64,000 nt of DNA from an uncultured Pirellulaceae bacterium (GTDB taxonomy: Bacteria; Planctomycetota; Planctomycetia; Pirellulales; Pirellulaceae), in NCBI GenBank assembly GCA_937944405.1, contig CALDYR010000041.1, forward strand, positions 24,598 through 88,597, written 5' to 3'. Made by a program: the position numbers and the translations under genes. The notes under the pieces were generated by a model. It made no database searches. It was not told the DNA's origin and saw only the letters and a program-made list of their open reading frames with translations. Of the stretch, positions 27,117 through 35,400 are shown piece after piece (positions within the stretch are counted from its first letter, which is position 1; every line of letters begins with the position of its first letter).

Positions 27117-27142
27117 CCCATAGAGAACATCCCATAGAGAAC
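27117..27142. repeat. 12-bp direct repeat with 14-bp period
   Basis: CCCATAGAGAAC occurs at 27117-27128 and again at 27131-27142 in the gap between the hisC-hisB fusion and ribH. It is too short and isolated to be a recognised control site. Confidence 0.8.
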
Positions 27143-27236
27143 GTAATAGGGCCGCAACTGCACACCTCAAGGAAGCTAAATACTGGCTCCTTCAAAAGGA
27201 TTTTCCGAAACGAATTCCAGTCCCCAAACCAATCCC

Positions 27237-27725
27237 ATGCAAGAATTCACTGGTAGAACCCCTTCAGTAGCGGGTAAACGTTTCGCGCTCGTAGTTTCGA
27301 ACTATTACGAAAACATCACCCATAAACTGCGGGACGGTGCGATCAAAACATTGACCGATGCTGGCGTGGCGGAATCTGACATCGCAACCCTTTGGACGCC
27401 GGGATCGTGGGAACTGCCGGCGGCCACGCTACGGGCGCTAAAATCTGGGAATTTCGACGCCGTGGTCATCTTGGGCTGTGTAATTAAAGGTCAGACCACC
27501 CACGACCAGCACATCAACGCCGCCATCAGCAACGGCATCGCCGAACTAACGTTGCAATTTGACGTGCCCATTGGGTTCGGGTTACTGACCTGCAACACGC
27601 TGCAACAGGCGCTCGACCGTTCCGGCGGATCGGTCGGCAACAAGGGCGTCGAAGCGGCTCAAGCGGCAGTACATATGGCGCAAATGTTTGACGAATTTGC
27701 CACGATCACGAAAAATAGTCTTTGA
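27237..27725 (+). CDS. ribH: 6,7-dimethyl-8-ribityllumazine synthase
   Basis: The enzyme forms the riboflavin precursor from a pyrimidine and a four-carbon phosphate. The 162-residue protein shows VVSNYYENITHKL, WTPGSWELPAA, the substrate loop GCVIKGQTTHDQHI, VPIGFGLLTCNTLQQALDRS and the final NKGVEAAQAA. Size and motifs are normal. It is followed by nusB, a pairing often seen in bacteria, after 115 bases. Confidence 0.94.
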   Translation: MQEFTGRTPSVAGKRFALVVSNYYENITHKLRDGAIKTLTDAGVAESDIATLWTPGSWELPAATLRALKSGNFDAVVILGCVIKGQTTHDQHINAAISNGIAELTLQFDVPIGFGLLTCNTLQQALDRSGGSVGNKGVEAAQAAVHMAQMFDEFATITKNSL

Positions 27726-27840
27726 ATGTCGACCGGCAATCACGCCTCCCCTAATTTCCGATCGCGCGACAATCGCGTAAGATGCCAGTGCGCACAATTG
27801 TGCGTTTTCTTTGACCTCCCTAGTACGCACGAACCTGTCC

Positions 27841-28290
27841 ATGTCACGTCGCAGCCGCGCCCGAGCGATTGTTCTGCAGATCCTCTACCAAGACGATCTC
27901 AATCCAACTCAACCCGAAGATGTAAAAATTCGGTTCGTAAATTCTCGATTGAAGAACAATCAAGCCTTGGTCAAATTCGCGGATGGACTAATCATCGGTG
28001 TACGACAGCATCGACACGACCTTGACGAAAGACTGGCTAAAATCGCAGACAATTGGCGGCTATCGCGGATGGCAGCGACCGACCGTAACGTGCTGCGGTT
28101 GGGCGCCTATGAATTGCTGCACACCGACACCCCGGCGCCGGTGGTCATCAACGAAGCGATCGAATTAGCACGACGATACGGCACCGATCAGTCGGCTCAA
28201 TTTGTTAACGGCGTGTTGGACCGACTGTTGAAACGGACTAAAATTGCTGCTGACCAAACGACCAATCAAGAACCGACCGATTCACTGTAA
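27841..28290 (+). CDS. nusB: Transcription antitermination protein NusB
   Basis: This RNA-binding factor joins NusE and others in antitermination complexes on rRNA operons. The protein of about 149 residues has the N-terminal RSRARAIVLQILYQDD and the C-terminal IELARRYGTDQSAQFVNGVL motifs of NusB. I chose the ATG at 27841 because the family starts there; an upstream ATG at 27811 adds ten poorly conserved residues. ftsY follows after 14 bases. Confidence 0.93.
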   Translation: MSRRSRARAIVLQILYQDDLNPTQPEDVKIRFVNSRLKNNQALVKFADGLIIGVRQHRHDLDERLAKIADNWRLSRMAATDRNVLRLGAYELLHTDTPAPVVINEAIELARRYGTDQSAQFVNGVLDRLLKRTKIAADQTTNQEPTDSL

Positions 28291-28304
28291 TAAGACTATC
28301 CGCC

Positions 28305-29339
28305 ATGGCGCGCTGGAACCCGTTCGGATCATCCGACAAAAAAAAATCTGACGACGATTCAACTCAGGCTAAAACACAAGCTTCTCGCGATTCTGATTCC
28401 GGCAATCAGCCAGCCCCCAAAAAGGGGCTGCTGGGCGGCATCCGCCAGGCGATGAAGAAAACGATGGAGGTGCTCAACACCGACATCCGCGATTTGGTTA
28501 AAGATGAAGGGCGCCTTGTAGACGATCAATTCTTGGACGAACTTTACGCCTATTTGATCAAAACCGACATGGGCAATGGGCCGGCCGCGAAAATTCGTGA
28601 CGATATCAAATCGAAGTATCGCGCTCGAAAAATGACCTTGGTGCAGTTGATCGATTCAGCCAAAGGCACGATCACCGGGATCATGCAACAAGACACCGCC
28701 AATATCAACATGGCCGCATCAGGTACCACCGTCATCATGGTCGTAGGCGTCAACGGTGCCGGCAAAACCACGTCGATCGCCAAATTGGTGAACCTATTTA
28801 AAAAGCAGGGCAAAAGCGTGGTGCTGGGGGCCGGTGATACCTTCCGCGCCGCAGCAGTTGAGCAGTTATCTATCTGGGCCGACCGGATGGGCGCAGAAAT
28901 CGTCACCGGACGCCAAGGCAGCGACCCGGCCAGCGTGGCCTACAAAGCGGTCGATACCGCAATCAAATCTCAAGCCGATATCTGTATTGTTGACACCGCC
29001 GGAAGATTGCAAACACAGAATAATTTGATGGATGAACTGGGACGAATCCGGCGCGTGATACAAAAAGTGTCTGCTGACGCACCGCACGAGGTGCTGTTGG
29101 TGTTGGATTCTACCGCCGGACAAAACGCGATTTCACAGGCCCGTGGTTTCGGTGAAGCGGCCGGCTGTACCGGCATCGTTTTAGCTAAGCTTGACGGATC
29201 GGCCAAAGGCGGCGTCGCGATTCCCATTCGGCAAGAATTCGGATTACCCGTAAAATTTGTTGGGCTTGGAGAAACGCCTGAAGATTTTGCCAAATTCGAT
29301 GTCGCCGCCTACGTTGACGCCCTGTTTGATACCACGTAA
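28305..29339 (+). CDS. ftsY: Signal recognition particle receptor FtsY
   Basis: This is the SRP-GTPase receptor that delivers nascent membrane proteins to the translocon at the inner membrane. The protein is 344 residues. It has a short charged N-terminal region (about 45 residues, Ser/Asp/Lys-rich) in place of the long A domain, the N domain, then the GTPase motifs GVNGAGKTTSIAKL, GAGDTFRAAAVEQL, DTAGRLQ and LAKLDGSAKGG. It ends the hisG-to-ftsY run on the plus strand. Confidence 0.95.
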   Translation: MARWNPFGSSDKKKSDDDSTQAKTQASRDSDSGNQPAPKKGLLGGIRQAMKKTMEVLNTDIRDLVKDEGRLVDDQFLDELYAYLIKTDMGNGPAAKIRDDIKSKYRARKMTLVQLIDSAKGTITGIMQQDTANINMAASGTTVIMVVGVNGAGKTTSIAKLVNLFKKQGKSVVLGAGDTFRAAAVEQLSIWADRMGAEIVTGRQGSDPASVAYKAVDTAIKSQADICIVDTAGRLQTQNNLMDELGRIRRVIQKVSADAPHEVLLVLDSTAGQNAISQARGFGEAAGCTGIVLAKLDGSAKGGVAIPIRQEFGLPVKFVGLGETPEDFAKFDVAAYVDALFDTT

Positions 29340-29461
29340 TCGAATCGACCGCTCAACATGTCTCCGGTGTCCAAAAGCGGTTCGCTCCAACCGCAATAAT
29401 TGACCGATCAGGCCGGAGGCGTGGGTTATTGAAGACGTGGGTTCCGAGCCCCTGTGGCTGC

Positions 29462-30238
29462 TTATTTAGCGCGCGGAGGCTTGCTGCCGGGTTTTGAATT
29501 AACGTTTTCCATTACCCAGCGATTGACATCTCCCAACAGCGCGTCTGAAATCTGATCGTCGCCGGGATATTGACGCAACGTCAGGGAAAAACCAGCGATG
29601 TGGAGTAGTCGCAACTGTTCGCATAGTTGCTGTTGTTGGAAATGAGTTGATTTGCGGCAGTGCGCCCAGAAAACGGGTAGCTTCCTTGAATGATCCCAAC
29701 GGCACAAAGGCGTGCCTGTCACCGGCAATGGGCCGTTTATCGCCAGCACCCCAGCAAACAATTCCGGTCGTTCCAAAGCAACCCGAAACGCCATCGTTGC
29801 GCCCGCACCGCCCCCCGCTAAAAAGATTCGTTGTGGATTGATGTTGAATCGGGATCGCGCTTCCGCAACGGCCCCCACCACCGCGTCGTGCGCTGCGTAA
29901 ATGGATGGATTGTCTTGCGTCCAAGCTTCATCTGTTGACGCGATTGTCGGTGCCACGGCAACATAATTCCTCATGCTCACACGCGGCATAATTTCATGCA
30001 CCTCGCTGGCGTTCTGTTGGTCCGCGTGCAACCAAACAATCAGCGGGTAAGCGTAGTTCCGTTCGTAGTGCATCGGCACGAATACCGATGGATCTTGGCT
30101 ACGCCGCAAAACGGTTGATGACTGACCATCGGCATTGTCTTGGCGACCAACCTTCCCTCTTTGCGATGCAATTGGTCCTAGTGTTCGGATCTCCTGATTC
30201 GATGCCATCGCCAGTGGGCTGATCTTAATGCGGTTCAT
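29462..30238 (-). CDS. Alpha/beta-hydrolase-fold protein with apparent loss of catalytic residues
   Basis: The protein resembles the phospholipase/carboxylesterase or polyhydroxybutyrate-depolymerase-like branch. It has LIVWLHADQQNASEVHEIMP (oxyanion region), RFNINPQRIFLAGGGAGATM at the nucleophile elbow, and YPGDDQISDALLGDVNRWVM at the end. In active members the elbow is GxSxG and the final loop has a His, but here the elbow reads GGGAG and no His is seen in the final loop. It may be a pseudo-enzyme or binding protein. The ATG at 30238 is preferred over the TTG at 30277 because the fold starts after it. Confidence 0.7.
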   Translation of the reverse strand: MNRIKISPLAMASNQEIRTLGPIASQRGKVGRQDNADGQSSTVLRRSQDPSVFVPMHYERNYAYPLIVWLHADQQNASEVHEIMPRVSMRNYVAVAPTIASTDEAWTQDNPSIYAAHDAVVGAVAEARSRFNINPQRIFLAGGGAGATMAFRVALERPELFAGVLAINGPLPVTGTPLCRWDHSRKLPVFWAHCRKSTHFQQQQLCEQLRLLHIAGFSLTLRQYPGDDQISDALLGDVNRWVMENVNSKPGSKPPRAK

Positions 30239-30701
30239 AGTTCGCCAGGAAGGGGGAGGTTGATTGCCGAAGTTCAAAGGTTGTAAAAAAGATGCTTAGG
30301 CAAGTCAACGCTGTTATCGCAGAGGAAGAAATACAGCCAAAATTCACCGCTGCTAGCGAACCAAAACAGCACTGCACGATGCCGCTATGCTTCGCACGAT
30401 CACAGTTGAGTTCTCAATTCACAGCCAAACCTCACAACCAAATTCATCATTGGCGCACCCTATAAACGGCTTGGAAAACTAAAACCTGGTGGTTGGCCAA
30501 AACTTGAAATTGGGATGTGGCTGGATAGCAGCCACCCAAAAGGGACGGGGCAAGTGGATGTCGAATCTTCCGACATCCATCTGATCTCTATTCTCAACAG
30601 CCCGTCGCAACGATTGCCTTTGACAAAATTCGCAACCAAATCAACCCCGATGGTTCGAAAAAAACAAGTCCACGGGTCGAAAAACAGCGCGGTCAAATAG
30701 C
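30239..30701. other. Gap between the esterase-like gene and mdh
   Basis: Both neighbours read leftward. A minus-strand open frame at 30460-30696 has no recognisable domain and looks accidental. No hairpin with a T run was recognised. Confidence 0.35.
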
Positions 30702-31679
30702 CTACAACAAATCCTTCACTTCTTCGGCTTCCTCTTTCAATTCTGCCATCGTGGCGTCCATTTTCTGCCGGCTGAATTCGTCGATTTCAAGCCCTTGTAC
30801 AATCGAGTATTCGCCGTCTTTGCACGTTACGGGAAACGAGTAAATCAGTCCTTTTTCGATTCCGTAACTGCCATCGCTGGGGATCGCCATACTGACCCAG
30901 TCACCTTCGCCGGTGCCTTGAAACCATGTTCGCATATGAGCGATTGCGGCGTTGGCAGCCGACGCAGCGCTCGATGCTCCGCGCGCTTCGATGATCGCGG
31001 CGCCGCGTTTTTGAACGGTAGGAATAAATGTTTCCCGATACCAATCTTGGTCTACCGAATCGGTCGCTGGTTTTTCACCGATGATTGTGTTGGAGATGTC
31101 AGGGTATTGAGTCGCCGAATGGTTGCCCCAGATCGTCATTTTGGACACCGTTGTTGAATCCACATCAAGTTTCGTAGCCAATTGGCTGATCGCACGGTTA
31201 TGATCCAATCGCGTCATCGCCGTGATATTCCCAGGTTTAATCGAAGGTGCGTTGGCCATCGTGATCAACGCATTGGTGTTCGCGGGGTTGCCGACGACCA
31301 AAACACGGATGTCTTTTTTGGCATGCGCGTCGATCGCTTTGCCTTGGACGGAGAAGATTTTCGAATTCGCGGTCAGCAAATCTTTACGCTCCATACCTTT
31401 TTTGCGCGGCATCGCACCAACAAGCAACGCGAAATCAGCATCCTTAAACGCAACATTAGGATCGTCGGTAGCTACAATCCCTTTTAACAACGGAAATGCA
31501 CAGTCATCTAATTCCATTACCACGCCATTGAGGGCGTTAAGCGCGGGGGGAATCTCCAGCAATTGCAAGATCACAGGTTGGTCAGGGCCCAACATATCTC
31601 CAGCGGCGATGCGAAACAGTAGGCCGTAACTAATTTGCCCTGCGGCACCGGTAACGGTAATTCTCAGAGGAGACTTCAT
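30702..31679 (-). CDS. mdh: Malate dehydrogenase
   Basis: This NAD-dependent citric-acid-cycle enzyme interconverts malate and oxaloacetate. The 325-residue form starts [20 protein letters not shown] (nucleotide-binding loop) and carries [43 protein letters not shown] and the catalytic His in [11 protein letters not shown]. These place it in the cytosolic/plant-type two-domain MDH group rather than the LDH-like group. The ATG at 31679 is preceded by AGGAAAA; a longer frame to 31829 is open but unconserved. Confidence 0.94.
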   Translation of the reverse strand: MKSPLRITVTGAAGQISYGLLFRIAAGDMLGPDQPVILQLLEIPPALNALNGVVMELDDCAFPLLKGIVATDDPNVAFKDADFALLVGAMPRKKGMERKDLLTANSKIFSVQGKAIDAHAKKDIRVLVVGNPANTNALITMANAPSIKPGNITAMTRLDHNRAISQLATKLDVDSTTVSKMTIWGNHSATQYPDISNTIIGEKPATDSVDQDWYRETFIPTVQKRGAAIIEARGASSAASAANAAIAHMRTWFQGTGEGDWVSMAIPSDGSYGIEKGLIYSFPVTCKDGEYSIVQGLEIDEFSRQKMDATMAELKEEAEEVKDLL

Positions 31680-31920
31680 GCTAATTTTCCTGACATTCAA
31701 ATGGTTTGCGTTAAGACGAACGGCGGCTGGCGATTGACGACCGGCGGTCTGCGACCGGCGATTAAGATTGAAAGTCTGCCCCACACCGCAGGCGTAGAAA
31801 TTCAAGTGATCCATGCGTCGGGGCTTCACTGCGCCCCGCGTGCTCAGCCTCTGTCCAGAATGTCCGAATATCGTTTAGACACAGCAAAACATCAAGTGGT
31901 GCGGACTCAATCGAGCGGTC
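31680..31920. other. Gap upstream of mdh
   Basis: No gene is seen. Imperfect repeats of GACCGGCGGT/GCGACCGGCGAT lie near 31735-31765. The region should carry the mdh promoter. Confidence 0.35.
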
Positions 31921-33444
31921 CTAATCATCAATTTGATGCTCGAATTGGCTCAAGTCGATCTTCTCGGGCAGCGCTTCAGAATCGCGGGGCGCCAAACGGC
32001 CACCCCGGTTTTTATTACGCGCTATTACAAACCAAACCGCCAACCAGAACGCCACAAAAAAGATAAGCAACAAAACACGTATCAACGGGTCTACCCCGTG
32101 AGCACTCGTGTTATCCGCTGCGACCTCAAATCGATGAGCGATCACTAACGGACTCACTTGGCCGGATTGATCAGCATCGACCGAGACCTTAGATCGGTAT
32201 TTAATAAATCGGTAGAAGTGCCCTTCCAATTGTGCAGACCTGCCCTCAAGTTCCCCCGGCGTCATCCCCGACGGCAACTCCGGCACGCAAACCGTTATCG
32301 GGAACTGTTCGAACCTAATACTTTCATTCCCCGTCGTTCTCACCACGACGTCTCGGCCGCCTAAATCGGGAAATAGACTAACTTGGAAATAGCGATTCAC
32401 CCCGACTTGCGATTGCCGATCTTGGTCGACAATTTCAATGGGCACGCACTGCCGCAAACGCCCCGCCAGCGTTATCGCGTCACCAAAGTAATTCGTTGGG
32501 GCCGACATCAAATCGGTAAAACTGATTCCGCCACTGGCCCGAACATCGGCCGAAGGTTCCGAAGATTGCAGCGCTCTGGCTGCCGCCAACATTTGATAGA
32601 AAGCATCGGAATCGTGTTGAGAAAACGGTTTGCTGTTCTGTTGCCGCACGTCGTCAAACAAACCAACATCCACGCCACATGCGGCAAGTTCGATTTGTCC
32701 GGCACTTACCGCCATCTCCGAGTCCGCATGGGTCGGGAACCAGGCAAAACGTTTGGCGATGAACAACGGCACTTCCGCGACGGCAACGGTGTCGCGATTT
32801 CTGGCTCCATTGTTTCCATCGCTTCGGTTTTGGATACTTACCTTTAGCGATCCATCCTCCGGGTTCGCCTGCGCAGCGACGGTGTTGTAAAAGAATCCGG
32901 TAAATTCAATCGGTTGGTCCAGCGACTGATTCAGCCTCAGCTTCCGGGGCGCCGACCGCGTCATCAGAAACACTGGCTGTCCAGAATCGTCTAAGCACTG
33001 CGCGATGTAGACGCCTTTGAGTTCTGGGGTCGCGATCTCCGAAGCAAAACGCAGTTGGCTCAAACGTTGAAGCGTCAAAGCCCGATGGAAAGTCCAGAAT
33101 CGAAATCTCGGCGGTGACTCCAACAATTGCTGCCAAGAAACAGCTGAGGAAAACTGACTCCACTTTTCAAAGTTAGCCGAAGAAACTTTCGCACTCCGGA
33201 ACAACAGCTTCAACAGTTGAGCGTCGCCGAGGTCGAGCGCATCTCCGCCGGTCAAATCGTAAGCCTCGCTGACCGAAAAACCCGAAAGTTGGATCGCCAT
33301 ATCCCCGTTGGATTGGGCGACGACCGGACGAGCGCGTATCAAGCCAACCACGGGCACCACCAACAACGCGATCGAAAACGCAATCCCAAACAACAAAGAA
33401 CAATCGCGCGTCCCTCCCTTCCCAACCTTGCGAAATGCCATCAT
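31921..33444 (-). CDS. Bitopic membrane protein with OB-like repeats, second of a paralogous pair
   Basis: No known family was recognised. The 507-residue protein has an N-terminal membrane segment (FGIAFSIALLVVPVVGLI), an extracytoplasmic body and a C-terminal helix (IRVLLLIFFVAFWLAVWFV, near 455-478) with a short charged tail. The body shares features with the upstream neighbour: FYQML, a Y(F/Y)-G-x-x-(V/I)-x-(L/V)-x-G start, and a later pattern EGHFYRFIKY then SPLVIA, which echo OB-fold strands. An earlier segment PIEFTGFFYN may be another repeat. Its start overlaps the stop of the upstream gene as ATGA. Function is unknown; it diverges from the TPR/ExbBD operon. Confidence 0.6.
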   Translation of the reverse strand: MMAFRKVGKGGTRDCSLLFGIAFSIALLVVPVVGLIRARPVVAQSNGDMAIQLSGFSVSEAYDLTGGDALDLGDAQLLKLLFRSAKVSSANFEKWSQFSSAVSWQQLLESPPRFRFWTFHRALTLQRLSQLRFASEIATPELKGVYIAQCLDDSGQPVFLMTRSAPRKLRLNQSLDQPIEFTGFFYNTVAAQANPEDGSLKVSIQNRSDGNNGARNRDTVAVAEVPLFIAKRFAWFPTHADSEMAVSAGQIELAACGVDVGLFDDVRQQNSKPFSQHDSDAFYQMLAAARALQSSEPSADVRASGGISFTDLMSAPTNYFGDAITLAGRLRQCVPIEIVDQDRQSQVGVNRYFQVSLFPDLGGRDVVVRTTGNESIRFEQFPITVCVPELPSGMTPGELEGRSAQLEGHFYRFIKYRSKVSVDADQSGQVSPLVIAHRFEVAADNTSAHGVDPLIRVLLLIFFVAFWLAVWFVIARNKNRGGRLAPRDSEALPEKIDLSQFEHQIDD

Positions 33445-35090
33445 GAAAAATCCTCTTCTAACCGATCGTTCAGCTGACTGATGCGTTGAGTATCGGTCAT
33501 CACCGATGCGTCATTGGCTAATGCGCCCAGTGCCCGTGCGACGCGTTTGGAGGTGGGTTTATTGGCGATTTCAGATCCAGATTTTGTGGACCGAAAAACA
33601 ACATAAGCGATTGCTATCGCAGCGAATCCAGCAACGATAAAGAACATCATCACCGCAGCCAGCGAAGGGTGCCATGGCGATGCTGTTGACGGTGGGCGGC
33701 CTTGAGAGTTGGCGGTCCATGTTTCAGCGATCACGACCGGACAGTGGCTGACGGATTTGCTGGCGTCTTGGTATGACCTGATTTTAAAAAACCGTCCGTC
33801 GATACTCACCGGTACGCTGATGCTGCTAAATTTCTCGATTACCTTGACCGCCGAAGTGGCGAAACTAGCGGGCAGCGTCGCAACGTATACACAAATTAAA
33901 CCATCGTTATGGCCTTCAAGGGGGTCCACCCAGACTTCATAATACTCATCCAATTTCAACTTGGTGTTGGTGAGTGTTTTCTTACGGATGGTCAGCGCGG
34001 TCCCGGAAACCTTCACCCGTTGGCCGCGAAACGCCTGGGGTTGGCCTTTGAACTGCAGCAGGGCCCTTTCTACAACCGGAGGGGGGGCGCCCTGGTTGTT
34101 CGTGTTTGGATTCGTTTGTGTTTGCGCTGGCATAGGCATTGGCATTTTCACCCGAGCGTCACGCAGCACCGAGTCCCAAATTGCCAACCACGCCAATTTA
34201 TCGCGCGGGTTACCGATGCCGGTCAAGTCCTCCACCTCTCGCATTACCAGCGGGTCAATAATCGATCGGATCGAACGCACGGCGGTTTGGCTGGCGATGG
34301 TAAAATCGGTTCCATTGGCCGACGATTTTAGCGCTGGTAATACGTCTTGGTGCCAACTGTGATCGAACGCGAAGAGATCCTCTGTCAGTTCCAATTTGCG
34401 GTCGCCATCGGACATCACCGCGATCGCTCCAAGGATCTTGGTTTGATTCTTATTGTTTTGCTGGATTAAGCTTTCAATCGCCGACTCAAACGGCAAATCA
34501 TCCTTGGGGGGGGCAAGCTGCGATGCATCGATCCGGCGTAAAAGTTGATAGAAGGCTTCCCGTTGTGATTGCTCCAGCATCACAAACGTAGATTGCCAAA
34601 AATCAATTGCCACCGGCGTTTGTTGCGGATCGGGATCGGCGACAGGATTTTGCTGGGCGGGTTCGTTTGATAATTTGCGGTTTGGTACCCCACCGTCAGA
34701 TTGGAGAAGTTGGCTGGCGATAAGCTTGGACATGTGCCCTAAGTTGCCGGCTTGCGGTTGGGGCGTATTTACCGAATCGCTATTGACCGGGTGCGCATTT
34801 AAAAGAATCGCATCGGGCGCGATCTCCGTTTCAGAAAGCAGCGCTTTGATGGGAGGTCGATCAAACCCCAACCACATCCAGCGTTCGGGTTTCCCGGCTT
34901 CTTTCATCGCCACAATGACCAACAGCAGTAACCCCAGCAACGACAGCAGTCTAAGTTTAATCGCGCGATCGCCGCGACCGGGGTGTTGGCGGTTACCGTA
35001 ACCGGTGTCGCGATTTTCGCCAGCTTTGGATCGCGCCGAAAAGTCCAATTTTCCTGGCGTCGCTTCGTTTTCTCTTTCGATTTCTTCCAT
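33441..35090 (-). CDS. Bitopic membrane protein with OB-like domain, first of a paralogous pair
   Basis: The 549-residue protein has a cytoplasmic N-tail of about 45 residues, a membrane helix (LRLLSLLGLLLLVIVAM), a large body and a C-terminal helix (VMMFFIVAGFAAIAIAYVVF) followed by about 55 residues. Within the body are EAFYQLLRRIDA, FRGQRVKVSGTALTIRKK, DEYYEVWVDP and VSIDGRFFKIRSY followed by CPVVIA, which parallel the downstream gene. A Pro/Asn/Gln-rich linker sits before the OB-like part. It is joined to its paralogue by a four-base overlap. Both may be envelope proteins acting with the nearby TPR/ExbBD proteins; that is inference from position only. Confidence 0.6.
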   Translation of the reverse strand: MEEIERENEATPGKLDFSARSKAGENRDTGYGNRQHPGRGDRAIKLRLLSLLGLLLLVIVAMKEAGKPERWMWLGFDRPPIKALLSETEIAPDAILLNAHPVNSDSVNTPQPQAGNLGHMSKLIASQLLQSDGGVPNRKLSNEPAQQNPVADPDPQQTPVAIDFWQSTFVMLEQSQREAFYQLLRRIDASQLAPPKDDLPFESAIESLIQQNNKNQTKILGAIAVMSDGDRKLELTEDLFAFDHSWHQDVLPALKSSANGTDFTIASQTAVRSIRSIIDPLVMREVEDLTGIGNPRDKLAWLAIWDSVLRDARVKMPMPMPAQTQTNPNTNNQGAPPPVVERALLQFKGQPQAFRGQRVKVSGTALTIRKKTLTNTKLKLDEYYEVWVDPLEGHNDGLICVYVATLPASFATSAVKVIEKFSSISVPVSIDGRFFKIRSYQDASKSVSHCPVVIAETWTANSQGRPPSTASPWHPSLAAVMMFFIVAGFAAIAIAYVVFRSTKSGSEIANKPTSKRVARALGALANDASVMTDTQRISQLNDRLEEDFS

Positions 35091-35400
35091 GTGCTTAGTT
35101 TAACCGATGTATTTCCGCTTCGTAGATTTTTCGCAATGAAAATCAGCTGCCGGTTCACGATTGGCATCGTTTTGCACTATATTAAATGTGTCTCTTCCCA
35201 CCGATCGACTTCCACGGCGTTGTAATAAATGCTGATGATGTGATGACGTGAAACCGCAGCGCACCGCCCTTGGTACTTTTGGGACATCGTCAATGTTGCC
35301 TCGAAGCAAGGGGCTGCACATGGTTCAGCGCCGCGGGTTGGTCACCAACATCAACCAAAGTAGGCTTCTACAATTTGGCCACGTTTTAGTTTATTGAATA
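35091..35400. other. Divergent control region between the OB-like pair and the TPR/ExbBD operon
   Basis: This 310-bp stretch has no gene. It should hold back-to-back promoters for both operons, but no clear consensus boxes or strong dyads were recognised. Confidence 0.4.

Noticed and set aside
30460..30696. Small minus-strand frame between the esterase-like gene and mdh
   Set aside because: Composition and lack of any domain suggest chance; no ribosome binding site or neighbour logic supports it.
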